Shown piece by piece: positions 25,627 through 35,722 of a stretch of DNA of 64,000 nucleotides (within the stretch, counting starts at the first letter, position 1; each line of letters opens with the position of its first letter). Below the pieces are notes generated by a model. The model was not told where the DNA came from. It did no database searches and was given only the letters and a program-made list of their open reading frames with translations. The stretch lies in contig PHSP01000001.1 of assembly GCA_002862125.1 (NCBI GenBank), positions 2,018,501 to 2,082,500 on the forward strand. The letters run 5' to 3'. The translations under genes were made by a program, and so were the position numbers. The stretch is from Methylobacter sp. KS41 (GTDB lineage Bacteria; Pseudomonadota; Gammaproteobacteria; Methylococcales; Methylomonadaceae).

Positions 25627-28600
25627 ATGAAAAAATCTCGCCTTGCTATTATGAATTCAGCACCGGAAGCCCGTTCCAAGGCATCCAGAAATCAAACCGT
25701 CCGTCTCATGTACGCAGAGAACAATCGCCGGGACGTGGATATGACCCTATCTCATTTTGCCAAATTTGCGCCTGAATTCGAACTGGTGGTTGTGGATACC
25801 GGCGCAGCTTGTCTGAAACAAATCCGGAATAATCCGCCGGACCTGTTGCTGATCAATCATCAATTGCCTGATAGCGGCAGCGTGGAGATGATCAAGAATC
25901 TTCGCCGTCTGGCTCCCAATCTGCCCGTGGTGCTGATCGGTCCGGACAACGAAGATTTTTTCATCCGTGATCTGCGTGCGGGCGCCGACCAATACCTGCC
26001 CAAAAGCGGCGGCTATCTGAAATTCCTCCCCGGACTACTGCACGATGTTCTGTACGAACACCGCCGTAAACAAAGCAAGGGATTGTTCGACGCGCCTCAA
26101 CGGATTCTCTATGTCGGTCACCCGCATAATAATATCGACCTCGCCTTACTGCATTTTGCCAAAGTCGCACCGAACTTCACTGTGGACATCGTTAACGGCT
26201 GCTCCGAAGCGCTGGCTCATTTGGCCCAGTCTTCACCTTATGATCTGGCGCTGATTGAGCTTCGAATGGCCGAAGAATGCGGGCTGGATTTTGTGCGCAA
26301 GGCCAAACGAAGCAGTCTTCGTTTGCCTGCATTTATTTTGATTTCTGACCCATGCGACGAAGACGCGGCCAGTTCCGCTTTGAAACTGGGTGCAGCGGAT
26401 TTTATCATCAGACATGAGGGATATCTCGACCAATTGACTTACCGCATTGTTCGCGCCATCGCCAACAACCGGCTCAACCGCCTCAACGAGCAGCTTCGGC
26501 TGGATATAGCCAAACGCCAGCTTGTCGAAGAAAGTCTGGGAGCGCATCAGATCGAGTTGGAGATGCAGAACGATGAACTGCGCCGCGCGCATAAGGAACT
26601 GGACGCGGCGCGGGAGCGTTATTTTGACCTCTATTATCTGGCTCCGGTAGGCTATTGCACAGTTAACAAGGAGGGCTTCATTGAGCAAGCCAATCAAACT
26701 GCCATAGGACTCCTGGGCATAACACAGGACAAATTTGTCAGACAGCCTTTAGACCGGTTCATTTTCAAGGAAGACCAGAGTATCTACTGCTTGTTATGTA
26801 AACAGTTATCTGAGAGGAGCGAACCACAGGCGTGTGACTTGCGCATGGTGAAGGACAATGGCACGCCATTTTGGGTGCATCTGACGGCTACTTCTCAAAA
26901 TTCCGATGGCTGTGCGCCGGTATTCCCCATTGCACTGACTGATGTCACTGAACTCAAACGAGCGGAAGAAAAGCTCCAACTCGCCGCCAGCGTTTTCAGC
27001 CATGCCCGCGAAGGCATTATGATAACTGCTACTGACGGCACTATCATCGACGTCAATGAAGCCTTCTTCCGTATAACGGGTTATAACCGCGATGAAGTGC
27101 TAGGAAAAAACCCGCGTCTCCTTAGCTCGAACCGGCACGAAACAGAGTTCTATACCGGCATGTGGAATGATCTGGTCAAACAAGGCTACTGGCAGGGCGA
27201 AATCTGGAACCGGTGCAAGAACGGCGAAGTAATCGCCGTGATGCAAACCATCAGCGCGGTGCGCGATGCTCAGGGTAACATCCGGCATTACGTGGCGCTA
27301 TTCTCAGATATAACCGCTATCAAGGAGCACGAACTCGCGTTAGACCACGATGCCCACTATGATGCACTGACCGATTTACCTAACCGCTTGCTACTCAATG
27401 ACCGTCTAAAGCAGGGCATGGTTCAGAGCCGGAGACGCGGGCGGGTGCTTGCGGTGGCATTTCTCGACCTCGATGGCTTCAAGGCCATCAATGATGATTT
27501 CAGGCATGAGGCCGGAGATCAGTTACTGATCGCAGTGGCCAACCGCATGAAACAGGTTCTGCGCGAGGGCGATACCCTGGCCCGGATGGGCGGTGACGAA
27601 TTTGTCGCCGTACTGTCCGATCTTCCCGATATCGAAGCCAGCGTGTCTATGCTCACCCGCCTGCTCACCGCCGCTGCCGAACCAGTGCTGTTTGGCGAGA
27701 TCGCTCTTCAGGTCTCGGCCAGTCTTGGCGTAACCTTTTATCCGCAGGCTGAAATTATCGATGAGGATCAACTCCTTCGTCAGGCTGATCAAGCCATGTA
27801 TCAGGCTAAGATGGCCGGTAAGAACCGTTTCCACTTTTTCGATGCGGAACAGGATCGCGACGTCCATGGCCGCTACGAAAGCCTGGAGCACATCCGCCAC
27901 GCCCTGGCCGCAGGCGAATTTGTACTGTTCTATCAACCCAAGGTGAACATGCGCAAAGGGACGATCACCGGTGCCGAAGCCCTGATCCGCTGGCAACATC
28001 CGGATAGAGGCCTGCTGCCGCCGGACCGGTTTTTGCCGGAGATCGAGGATCATTCCCTGGCCATTGATGTCGGAGAATGGGTCATTAATTCCACTCTGTC
28101 CCAGATAGAGATATGGCAGGAAGCCGGGTTGACCGTACCTGTAAGCGTTAATGTCTGCGCCCGCCAATTGCAGCAAAAGGATTTCGTCGAACGACTACGC
28201 AAGATATTGTCGGCGCACCCGAATATCGACCCATCCTGCCTTAAACTGGAGGTGATGGAAACCAGCGCGCTGAAAAATGTGGCGTTAATATGCCAGATAA
28301 TGGAATCCTGCCGGGAGATGGGGGTATTGTTTGCCATGGATGACTTTGGCACTGGTTATTCCTCGCTGACCTACTTGAAACAGCTGCCGGTCACTACGAT
28401 CAAGATTGATCAAACCTTTGTTCGCGGCATGCTCAACAACATTGATGATCTGTCCATTTTAAAGGGCGTACTCAGTCTGTCCGCGGCCTTCCACCGTGAG
28501 GTTATCGCTGAGGGAGTGGAAACCGCTGAACACGGCGCTATGCTGCTGCAACTTGGGTGCGACCTCGCACAAGGTTATGGAATCGCCCGTCCCATGCCTG

Positions 28601-28665
28601 CGCACGACTTCCTCGCCTGGTCGGCCAGCTGGCGGCCCGATCCATCCTGGGTTGACATAAACTAG
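25627..28665 (+). CDS. REC–REC–PAS–PAS–GGDEF–EAL c-di-GMP regulator
   Basis: 1012 aa. Both N-terminal receivers have lost the phospho-Asp: N77 in LLLINHQLPDSGS and E211 in LALIELRMAEECG. Two PAS domains follow (~335-450 and ~455-570). GGDEF is intact at 655-659 (RMGGDEFVAV), with an inhibitory-site RxxD (REGD) five residues before it. EAL is intact from E784 (AEALIRWQHP), with DDFGTGYSSL, KIDQTFVRG and IAEGVETAEH. It could both make and break c-di-GMP; which activity wins cannot be seen. It is cytosolic (no membrane helices). The stop is 17 bp from the convergent zeta-like gene. Confidence 0.94.
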   Translation: MKKSRLAIMNSAPEARSKASRNQTVRLMYAENNRRDVDMTLSHFAKFAPEFELVVVDTGAACLKQIRNNPPDLLLINHQLPDSGSVEMIKNLRRLAPNLPVVLIGPDNEDFFIRDLRAGADQYLPKSGGYLKFLPGLLHDVLYEHRRKQSKGLFDAPQRILYVGHPHNNIDLALLHFAKVAPNFTVDIVNGCSEALAHLAQSSPYDLALIELRMAEECGLDFVRKAKRSSLRLPAFILISDPCDEDAASSALKLGAADFIIRHEGYLDQLTYRIVRAIANNRLNRLNEQLRLDIAKRQLVEESLGAHQIELEMQNDELRRAHKELDAARERYFDLYYLAPVGYCTVNKEGFIEQANQTAIGLLGITQDKFVRQPLDRFIFKEDQSIYCLLCKQLSERSEPQACDLRMVKDNGTPFWVHLTATSQNSDGCAPVFPIALTDVTELKRAEEKLQLAASVFSHAREGIMITATDGTIIDVNEAFFRITGYNRDEVLGKNPRLLSSNRHETEFYTGMWNDLVKQGYWQGEIWNRCKNGEVIAVMQTISAVRDAQGNIRHYVALFSDITAIKEHELALDHDAHYDALTDLPNRLLLNDRLKQGMVQSRRRGRVLAVAFLDLDGFKAINDDFRHEAGDQLLIAVANRMKQVLREGDTLARMGGDEFVAVLSDLPDIEASVSMLTRLLTAAAEPVLFGEIALQVSASLGVTFYPQAEIIDEDQLLRQADQAMYQAKMAGKNRFHFFDAEQDRDVHGRYESLEHIRHALAAGEFVLFYQPKVNMRKGTITGAEALIRWQHPDRGLLPPDRFLPEIEDHSLAIDVGEWVINSTLSQIEIWQEAGLTVPVSVNVCARQLQQKDFVERLRKILSAHPNIDPSCLKLEVMETSALKNVALICQIMESCREMGVLFAMDDFGTGYSSLTYLKQLPVTTIKIDQTFVRGMLNNIDDLSILKGVLSLSAAFHREVIAEGVETAEHGAMLLQLGCDLAQGYGIARPMPAHDFLAWSASWRPDPSWVDIN

Positions 28666-28682
28666 TCCGTTAAAAATAAGCC

Positions 28683-30842
28683 TTATTCCTGAAGTCTTGT
28701 TAACCAGAGGTCTTTGCTATAAGGATCCACATGAAAGGCAAGCGATTCCGGTTTATGCAATAGACCTTCCTCACCCGAAGCATTGGGGTTTAATTGCCTT
28801 TTTTCCACAAAATCGATCATACGGCGTGCGTTATAAATTACCAGTGCACGATTGCAGTTTTTACTATGATAAATCTGAAAAGCCACATTATTTTCCGCAA
28901 ATAAGGGGTTTCTGTTGATAAGTTCATCAAGCTTACTCGCATCACCCCGCGCTAAATTTTTTAATATGGAGTCGTCACGTGATTTGATCAGCGTTTGCAG
29001 ATGCGTCGTCAATGTGCCTGCCAGTTGGCGCATCTGAAGTTCACGGACTTCCTGATCAGAAAATGAAAAACTTTCAGCGACGAGATAACGTGAGTTTTTT
29101 TCGCCGTCATTGGCAAACAGTGAAATTTTATCCAACGCTTCATGTTCCAGTGCATTAAGAAATGATAGTGGTGCGCGGATATGCTTATCTACGGTAACTA
29201 CCCACGGTAATGCACGCCCCTTTTTTTCGAAACGTTTCTTTACACTGTTGATAACGCTGGACCTGATTAACTCGTTTTCGCGGCCATCAGGCTTGACAAT
29301 AAAAGCGTCTACTCCCGTTATTTGGGTATGAAAACCGGCAGCCTTGAATTGAGTGACAATAGTGGAATAACGGGGTTGATAAGGAATGCCGGTGCCATCA
29401 TAAAGAATATTGAAGTGATTTTTTTTTGCATATTCGGCCACTAAATCGCGCAGTTTGTTTGCAAATGGCTCGACATAGACATAGTCGTCGCTATGATGAC
29501 TGGCCGCGGTAAGCACCTTGTACAGATCGCTTTTCTTGCGAAACTCATCCAGCGATGCAATAACAAAGTTATCGCCGCACTGCGTCCGTGCAATTTCTTC
29601 AACGGCCGTTTTTCCCGATCCTGCGCCTCCCATCGACATAAATAACCGGGGATTTGCATCAGGTATTTTACCGGCGAAGAGCTCATTTTTTGCATCGTCG
29701 AGTTTTTTTATCACTTTACTCAGCCGCTCAAAGGCAATTTCAACGGCTCGCATTAATCTGATATCGCCACTGGCAGCCGTTATCATTTTATCTTTGAGTC
29801 CTGCTTTGTTTACCAGATCAAATACCGTGGCGTTGTCGCCTTCGCATTGTTTGAGCAACTCCAAAATTTCTGTATGACTGGGAGAGCGCAAGCCCGTCAA
29901 CATGTTAATATCAAGACAGAAGAGGGGGGCTGCGCCATCTTTGCCAATGCTGATGCCGTCAATTTCGTATTTTCCCGGTTGGCGCACCTCTTCGGTTCCT
30001 GGCAAATAGCCAATCACTTTTTCGAAGGCGCAGAGCGGATAATCAGCTAAATGCTTTCCTGCTATAAATAGCTCTTTCCTGATGCTGTCCACAGGCACCA
30101 AGCCACCGTTTACCGAGATCAGGCATTCCATGCCGGCTTTTGTTTTATACGACAAAAATGGAATGCCGTATAGAAACTTCTTGTTTTCCGGCCACTTTCC
30201 ATAAGCGTTGGCTTTGTTTTGCAGACTTTTGCTTCTGGATGTATCAAGCGCATGTGCAAAGGCCATGGTGACTTCCCTAAGGCTGCTGTCAGGATTATGC
30301 ATGGCCGCAGCATCGAAAACTTCAATTCGTCTGAAATCAATACCCTGCTCATAAACACTCTTGAAAGCAGGCAGTTTTCCGAGCATGGTTAAAAAAAAAT
30401 CGAGTGTTATTCTATTTCCATAAGTAAAAGGTCTTACGCTACGCATTTTCTGATAAAAACCGGCCAGCCTTTCAGCGATATCTTCAGTTCTAATAACAAA
30501 ACCGTTATTATCAAAAATCGCCGTATCTTTATTACTCCCATTATTCAACACCAGGCGTTCGATCGTCTCGCGAAACTCTTTTCTTTTGTCGGGATCAGGC
30601 ATGGTGCCGGGACGATGGCAAACTGTAGGCTGTTCCTTCCAATCCTGAAACATTTCCCGGTGGATACGGGAAAAAAGTTCCGTCAAATAAGTAACCCGCT
30701 TTGTCTGATCATGCGATACGGTATCTTCCGCTTCCTGTTGCAGGGTTGACAATAGTTTTGCGCCCTGAGAAATCGCTAATGCGGTTCGCAACTTTTTCAG
30801 TTGCTTATAGCCGGCAACTCTGGGGATAGCATTCTTATTCAT
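28683..30842 (-). CDS. Large protein with Fic-like N-terminus and zeta-toxin kinase domain
   Basis: 719 aa. A P-loop of zeta-toxin type is at ~402-412 (MSMGGAGSGKTAVEE), followed by VIASLDEFRKKSDLYKVL, YVEPFANKLRDLVAEYA and NILYDGTGIPYQPRYS, which match the zeta fold (substrate Asp, then phosphate-binding region). Zeta toxins phosphorylate UDP-N-acetyl sugars, but related domains have other targets. Around 130-150, MRSVRPFTYGNRITLDFFL recalls the Fic motif HPFxxGNGR with the His and one Gly lost. The C-terminal ~120 residues match nothing I know. No epsilon-type antitoxin is adjacent. Zeta part fairly sure; Fic part tentative. Confidence 0.72.
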   Translation of the reverse strand: MNKNAIPRVAGYKQLKKLRTALAISQGAKLLSTLQQEAEDTVSHDQTKRVTYLTELFSRIHREMFQDWKEQPTVCHRPGTMPDPDKRKEFRETIERLVLNNGSNKDTAIFDNNGFVIRTEDIAERLAGFYQKMRSVRPFTYGNRITLDFFLTMLGKLPAFKSVYEQGIDFRRIEVFDAAAMHNPDSSLREVTMAFAHALDTSRSKSLQNKANAYGKWPENKKFLYGIPFLSYKTKAGMECLISVNGGLVPVDSIRKELFIAGKHLADYPLCAFEKVIGYLPGTEEVRQPGKYEIDGISIGKDGAAPLFCLDINMLTGLRSPSHTEILELLKQCEGDNATVFDLVNKAGLKDKMITAASGDIRLMRAVEIAFERLSKVIKKLDDAKNELFAGKIPDANPRLFMSMGGAGSGKTAVEEIARTQCGDNFVIASLDEFRKKSDLYKVLTAASHHSDDYVYVEPFANKLRDLVAEYAKKNHFNILYDGTGIPYQPRYSTIVTQFKAAGFHTQITGVDAFIVKPDGRENELIRSSVINSVKKRFEKKGRALPWVVTVDKHIRAPLSFLNALEHEALDKISLFANDGEKNSRYLVAESFSFSDQEVRELQMRQLAGTLTTHLQTLIKSRDDSILKNLARGDASKLDELINRNPLFAENNVAFQIYHSKNCNRALVIYNARRMIDFVEKRQLNPNASGEEGLLHKPESLAFHVDPYSKDLWLTRLQE

Positions 30843-31093
30843 AATTCCAGCCTTTCAATCATCGTTTCCAACCCTGGCGCCATTGTAAACAAGCGCCTCA
30901 ATATAATTTAACAACTTTTACAAAGGCAGGCTCTATTTATGCGCGCGCGCCGGCGTAAACGTGAAATAATCATTGCATGAGAACAATATTAGCTCGCTTT
31001 TTCCATCTGTTCCCAGTCTGAATCCAAACCATACGACAAACACATTTTTAAGCTATAATTAGGGACTTTTTTAATGCCCAACGTATAGTCACC

Positions 31094-32011
31094 GTGTCGA
31101 ATACAAAAAACGATTCATCAACTTTTCAGGGACTCATCCTGGCCTTGCAAGATTATTGGTCAAGTCAGGGGTGTATTTTATTACAACCTTTAGATCAGGA
31201 AGTCGGCGCGGGAACTTTTCATCCGGCGACCTTTTTACGGGCTATAGGTCCTGAACCCTGGAATACTGCCTACGTTCAGCCGTCTCGCCGCCCCACTGAC
31301 GGCCGCTTTGGGGAAAATCCCAATCGCCTGCAGCATTACTACCAGTTTCAGGTGCTTTTAAAACCGTCGCCGGATAATTTTCAGGAACTGTATCTAGGAT
31401 CATTGCGTTTTCTGGGACTCGATCTGCTCGAACACGATATCCGCTTTGTAGAAGATAATTGGGAGTCGCCCACATTAGGCGCCTGGGGCTTGGGTTGGGA
31501 GGTCTGGTTAAACGGCATGGAAGTGACGCAGTTCACTTATTTTCAGCAAGTAGGCGGTTTGGAGTGCAGGCCCGTTTCCGGAGAAATAACTTACGGCCTT
31601 GAGCGTATTGCCATGTACCTGCAGGGCGTTAAAAGCGTCTATGATCTGATTTGGACTAATGGTCCGTTTGGTGTCGTCACTTATGGCGATGTGTTTCATC
31701 AAAACGAAGTGGAAATGTCGGCTTATAATTTTGATCATGCCAATGTCGAGTTTATGTTCCAGTGTTTCAATACCTATGAGCAGGAATGCCAAAAGTTGAT
31801 TGAACTCAATTTGCCTTTGCCTGCTTACGAAATGGTATTGAAAGCCTCGCATACCTTTAATCTTTTGGATGCCCGTCATGCCATTTCCGTCACCGAGCGG
31901 CAACGCTATATTTTAAGGGTGCGCACCTTATCCAGAGCCGTAGCCGAAGCTTATTACGCCCGCCGCGAATCGTTGGGTTTTCCGATGTGCCAGAATAATC
32001 AAACGGTTTAA
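31094..32011 (+). CDS. glyQ: Glycyl-tRNA synthetase alpha subunit
   Basis: 305 aa from the GTG at 31094. Class II catalytic core with [36 protein letters not shown] and [19 protein letters not shown], then [19 protein letters not shown] and [14 protein letters not shown]. It forms the alpha2beta2 enzyme with GlyS. Unusually it is separated from glyS by a 1.6-kb two-gene cassette; the next start is only 5 bp after its stop. Confidence 0.97.
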   Translation: MSNTKNDSSTFQGLILALQDYWSSQGCILLQPLDQEVGAGTFHPATFLRAIGPEPWNTAYVQPSRRPTDGRFGENPNRLQHYYQFQVLLKPSPDNFQELYLGSLRFLGLDLLEHDIRFVEDNWESPTLGAWGLGWEVWLNGMEVTQFTYFQQVGGLECRPVSGEITYGLERIAMYLQGVKSVYDLIWTNGPFGVVTYGDVFHQNEVEMSAYNFDHANVEFMFQCFNTYEQECQKLIELNLPLPAYEMVLKASHTFNLLDARHAISVTERQRYILRVRTLSRAVAEAYYARRESLGFPMCQNNQTV

Positions 32012-32016
32012 CGGCC

Positions 32017-33099
32017 ATGTTAAAAAGACTTTATGTTCACAATTATAAATGCCTGGTTAATTTTGAAATTAACTTTGATAAGGACATTAGTCTTTTTTTG
32101 GGGACGAATGGCTCGGGTAAATCTACGGTTTTTGAAGTATTAACTAAATTACGCAGAGTCATTATTGGCGAAGAAAAGATTGAAAATGTATTTTACTATA
32201 CTGATATTCCTCGTTGGATAAAGGGTTCTGAAAACAATACACGTTTTGAACTTGATATAGAAATAGAAAATTCTATATATAAATACTCATTAATAATAGA
32301 GTTTGACTTTTTTGCTATCATTAGTATTAAAGAAGAATCCTTATATTGTAATAATAAAATGTTCATTGAATCTAAGGATGAAACAACTTTTCTACTTGGA
32401 CCTAGACTTGGCAATAATAATGGACTTCCATTTGATAATTCGCGCTCCAGCATATATCGCACATACGCGTTACAGTTCTTACAGTATCTGCGTACATTAT
32501 TTGTAGTCCGCATTAACCCTTATGAAATGGTTGCTACTATTAATAGAGCTAGTACAGAGATTAAAACAGACCTTTCAAATTATGCCGAATGGTTTGCTCG
32601 TCTCAATGAAAATAATAGAAGAGAAGTATCAATGCTTGAAAAAGCAATGCGTGATATTCTTCCAGGTTTTGATTACTTTAAGATTGAACAGGCAGGACAA
32701 GCAAAAGTATTACAAGTTGAATTTGAAAACAAAAAAGAAATCATCCGTTATGACTTTAACGAACTTTCAGAAGGGCAAAAAGTATTAATCGCGCTTTATG
32801 CCTTGGTTTACTGCACCCCTGAAAACTCACTGATTTGCATAGACGAACCCGAAAACTTCTTAGCCCTGCCTGAAATTCAGCCCTGGTTTGACACGCTTTA
32901 CGATCAATGCGCGGAAAGAGGTTTGCAAGCCTTGTTAATTTCACACCACCCTAAAATTATCAACTTGTTGGCAAATGATTCGGGTTATTGGTTTAGCCGG
33001 GAAAATAATTTAACGAGAATACAAAAAATCAGCACAGAAAATGAAAGCGGACTTTCTATTGCAGAGTTAATAGACAGAGGCTGGATTTATGAGCAATAA
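32017..33099 (+). CDS. AAA (ABC/SMC-type) ATPase of a putative two-gene defence cassette
   Basis: 360 aa. It has Walker A FLGTNGSGKSTVFEVL (res 29-37 core), an ABC-like signature NELSEGQKVLIALY, Walker B NSLICIDEPENFLALPEI and an H-loop LLISHHPKII. This is the AAA_21/OLD-like ATPase layout, but without the C-terminal Toprim nuclease of OLD proteins. The next gene supplies a separate Toprim-like protein with an 11-bp overlap. The first two thirds of the gene are clearly richer in A/T than the synthetase genes on either side, which suggests transfer. Split ATPase–Toprim pairs such as PARIS act against phage; whether this pair does is inferred. Confidence 0.8.
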   Translation: MLKRLYVHNYKCLVNFEINFDKDISLFLGTNGSGKSTVFEVLTKLRRVIIGEEKIENVFYYTDIPRWIKGSENNTRFELDIEIENSIYKYSLIIEFDFFAIISIKEESLYCNNKMFIESKDETTFLLGPRLGNNNGLPFDNSRSSIYRTYALQFLQYLRTLFVVRINPYEMVATINRASTEIKTDLSNYAEWFARLNENNRREVSMLEKAMRDILPGFDYFKIEQAGQAKVLQVEFENKKEIIRYDFNELSEGQKVLIALYALVYCTPENSLICIDEPENFLALPEIQPWFDTLYDQCAERGLQALLISHHPKIINLLANDSGYWFSRENNLTRIQKISTENESGLSIAELIDRGWIYEQ

Positions 33100-33631
33100 A
33101 GCACAAGTAATTATTTTGTGCGAGGATACCGTTCATTATCATTTTGCAAGAAAATACTTTGAATTACTGGGCTTTAATAATAGAAAAATAACGGGGAAAT
33201 TTAATCCAAAAGGCCGTAGCGTTGGTTCTGGTGCGGAGTATGTAAAAAAGAACTATGAAAAAGAAATTACTGCCTTTCATAGCAAAAATTACCTTGACTA
33301 TATTTTGGTAGTTATCATCGATGATGATACTAAAGATAACGCTAAAAATTTATATGAAACATATAAGCCTTTGCCCAATGAATCTATTTTAGTTTTTTCA
33401 CCTGTTCGAAATATTGAGTCATGGTTTTCTTATATTGATACGGGGAATTTTCACGTCGAAGAAATTAATGAGCAAGGTAATATCACGGATTATAAGAGCC
33501 AATTTAAAAACTCTAAACCCACTGAATTCGCTAAAAAATTAAAAAATGAAATCTGCATTAACGGCTTGCCGGAAAATGCACCTGCTTCTTTGCACTGTGC
33601 CTGCAACGAACTGAAACGCCTTAAAAATTAA
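33089..33631 (+). CDS. Toprim-like (DUF4276/RloB-like) partner of the AAA ATPase
   Basis: 180 aa. It opens AQVIILCEDTVHYHFARKYF, with a Glu in the position of the Toprim catalytic Glu. After ~70 residues comes YILVVIIDDDTKDNAKNL, matching the DxD strand. VFSPVRNIESWFSYI then follows, typical of DUF4276/RloB-like proteins. These features suggest metal-dependent nuclease or phosphotransfer chemistry. It overlaps the ATPase by 11 bp and ends 9 bp before glyS. I cannot name its exact family. Confidence 0.68.
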   Translation: MSNKAQVIILCEDTVHYHFARKYFELLGFNNRKITGKFNPKGRSVGSGAEYVKKNYEKEITAFHSKNYLDYILVVIIDDDTKDNAKNLYETYKPLPNESILVFSPVRNIESWFSYIDTGNFHVEEINEQGNITDYKSQFKNSKPTEFAKKLKNEICINGLPENAPASLHCACNELKRLKN

Positions 33632-33640
33632 GAGATTACC

Positions 33641-35722
33641 GTGATAGAAAAACAGAATTTACTTTTTGAACTGGGTTCAGAAGAGCTGCCGCCGAAAACC
33701 TTGCTTAAACTAAGCAACGCCTTGCTGGACGGGATCGTTCAAGGTTTACATGCAGCCGAGTTAACGTTTACCGGCAGCAAGGCTTACGCCACGCCCAGGC
33801 GTCTGGCTGTTTTTATTGAAAACCTGTCCACGGCGCAACCGGATAAAACCGTTGAAAAACGCGGCCCGGCGATACAAGCGGCTTTTGCTTCCAACGGCTC
33901 GCCCAGCAAAGCCGCCTTGGGATTTGCAGTCAGCTGCGGCGCCACTTTTGATCAACTGGAACGCTTGAAAACCGATAAGGGCGAATGGCTCAGCTTTACC
34001 CAGGCTGTCAAGGGGCAAGCAACTGAAAACCTGATTCCCGGTATTATCCGCCAGAGCATTGCCGGTTTGCCGGTTGCCAAAAGAATGCGCTGGGGCGCTT
34101 TCAATACTGAATTCGTCAGACCTGTGCACTGGGCGGTTTTACTTTATGGCGATAGCGTTATTAAAACGGAAATTTTAGGACTGGAAACAGGTGCGGCAAC
34201 GCAGGGGCACCGTTTTCATGCTCCGCAAAAAATCACCCTGATCAGGCCGGAAGACTATGCCGATGTGTTGTACAAAGAAGGCCATGTCATTGCCGATTTT
34301 GAACGAAGAAGAACTTTGATCTGCGAAGCAGCTCAAGCCGCTGCCGCCGCAGTAAACGGCAAAGCGCATATCGAGGACGATTTACTGGAAGAGATTGCCG
34401 CCTTAAATGAATGGCCGGTGCCGATTACCGGAAATTTTGATCCGCGTTTTCTGGAACTGCCTCCGGAAGTGCTGATTACCACGATGCAAACCAACCAGAA
34501 GTATTTCCCGGTTAAAAATGCCGAAGGCGGTTTACTTCCGAACTTTATTACTTTCAGCAATATTGAAAGCAGCAACCCTGAGTCTATACAACACGGTAAC
34601 GAGCGAGTGGTGACCCCGCGTCTTTCCGATGCGGAATTTTTTTGGAATCAGGACCGGAAAAAGCCCTTGGAGGAGCGCGTGGAAAGTTTGGACAACGTTG
34701 TTTTTCAGGAGAATCTGGGCACTGTTTTAGCCAAGACCAAACGGGTTCAAAATCTCGCAAAATTTATTGCCGGACACTTGTGCGCCGATGTCGAATTGGC
34801 CGGACGCGCAGCATTATTGGCCAAAACCGACCTGATGACCGAAATGGTTGGGGAATTCGGCAACCTGCAAGGCACTATGGGGCGGTACTACGCGCTGGCG
34901 GATAATGAACCGGAAGAAGTCGCGTTGGCGATTGAGGAACAGTATTTCCCCAAACAATCCGGCAGTCCGACTGCCGGCAGTTCAACCGGGCAAATTCTTG
35001 CTATCGCGGAAAAAATAGACACCCTGGCCGGTATTTTTGCAGCCGGATTGATCCCTACCGGCGACAAGGACCCTTATGCGCTAAGGCGTGCAGCGCTAGG
35101 CATTCTCCGGACCATCATTGAGAATAAGCTCAACATCAATATCGTTGGGTTAACCGAATTTGCCAGTGTTCAGATTAACACCATTCCCAATCAAGCCAGC
35201 GATCAAAGCGCAACATCCGGCCGGGTTATCGATTTCATTTTTGACCGCTTGAAAGGCTACTGTCTGGATCAGGGTTACACCTCCGATGAATTTGACGCTG
35301 TGATCGCTGTAAAACCTTCGGAACCTTTGGATTTTATGCAGCGGTTGCAGGCGGTTAAAGCTTTCAGGCAACTGTCCGAAGCTGAAAGTCTGGCTGCCGC
35401 GAATAAACGCATCCGCAATATCCTGAAAAAATCAGAGTCCCAACCGGCGGCATCGGTAGGAGCCTTGCTGGAACCTCAAGAAAAACAGTTGTTACAAGCC
35501 GCTCTGCAATCCGGAAGAGACATTCAACCGTTGCTGGAACAACGCAACTATCAGGCGGCGCTTAACCGTCTGGCGGATTTACGAAATGACGTTGATGCGT
35601 TTTTTGATCATGTCATGGTGATGACTGATGATCTTGACCTTCGCGCTAATCGCTTGGCCTTGCTAAACCTATTATCCGAACAGTTTTTAACCTGCGCCGA
35701 CATTTCCAGATTGCAATCGTAA
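33641..35722 (+). CDS. glyS: Glycyl-tRNA synthetase beta subunit
   Basis: 693 aa. It opens QNLLFELGSEELPPKTLLKL, the GlyS signature, then KAYATPRRLAVFIENLS, TTMQTNQKYFPVKNAEGG and VTPRLSDAEFFWNQDRKKPL. The HD-like domain is TDLMTEMVGEFGNLQGTMGR, and the DALR-type anticodon end reads FFDHVMVMTDDLDLRANRLA. It binds the tRNA in the alpha2beta2 enzyme. Start preceded by GAGATTACC. Its usual position directly after glyQ is taken by the ATPase/Toprim cassette. Confidence 0.97.
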   Translation: MIEKQNLLFELGSEELPPKTLLKLSNALLDGIVQGLHAAELTFTGSKAYATPRRLAVFIENLSTAQPDKTVEKRGPAIQAAFASNGSPSKAALGFAVSCGATFDQLERLKTDKGEWLSFTQAVKGQATENLIPGIIRQSIAGLPVAKRMRWGAFNTEFVRPVHWAVLLYGDSVIKTEILGLETGAATQGHRFHAPQKITLIRPEDYADVLYKEGHVIADFERRRTLICEAAQAAAAAVNGKAHIEDDLLEEIAALNEWPVPITGNFDPRFLELPPEVLITTMQTNQKYFPVKNAEGGLLPNFITFSNIESSNPESIQHGNERVVTPRLSDAEFFWNQDRKKPLEERVESLDNVVFQENLGTVLAKTKRVQNLAKFIAGHLCADVELAGRAALLAKTDLMTEMVGEFGNLQGTMGRYYALADNEPEEVALAIEEQYFPKQSGSPTAGSSTGQILAIAEKIDTLAGIFAAGLIPTGDKDPYALRRAALGILRTIIENKLNINIVGLTEFASVQINTIPNQASDQSATSGRVIDFIFDRLKGYCLDQGYTSDEFDAVIAVKPSEPLDFMQRLQAVKAFRQLSEAESLAAANKRIRNILKKSESQPAASVGALLEPQEKQLLQAALQSGRDIQPLLEQRNYQAALNRLADLRNDVDAFFDHVMVMTDDLDLRANRLALLNLLSEQFLTCADISRLQS

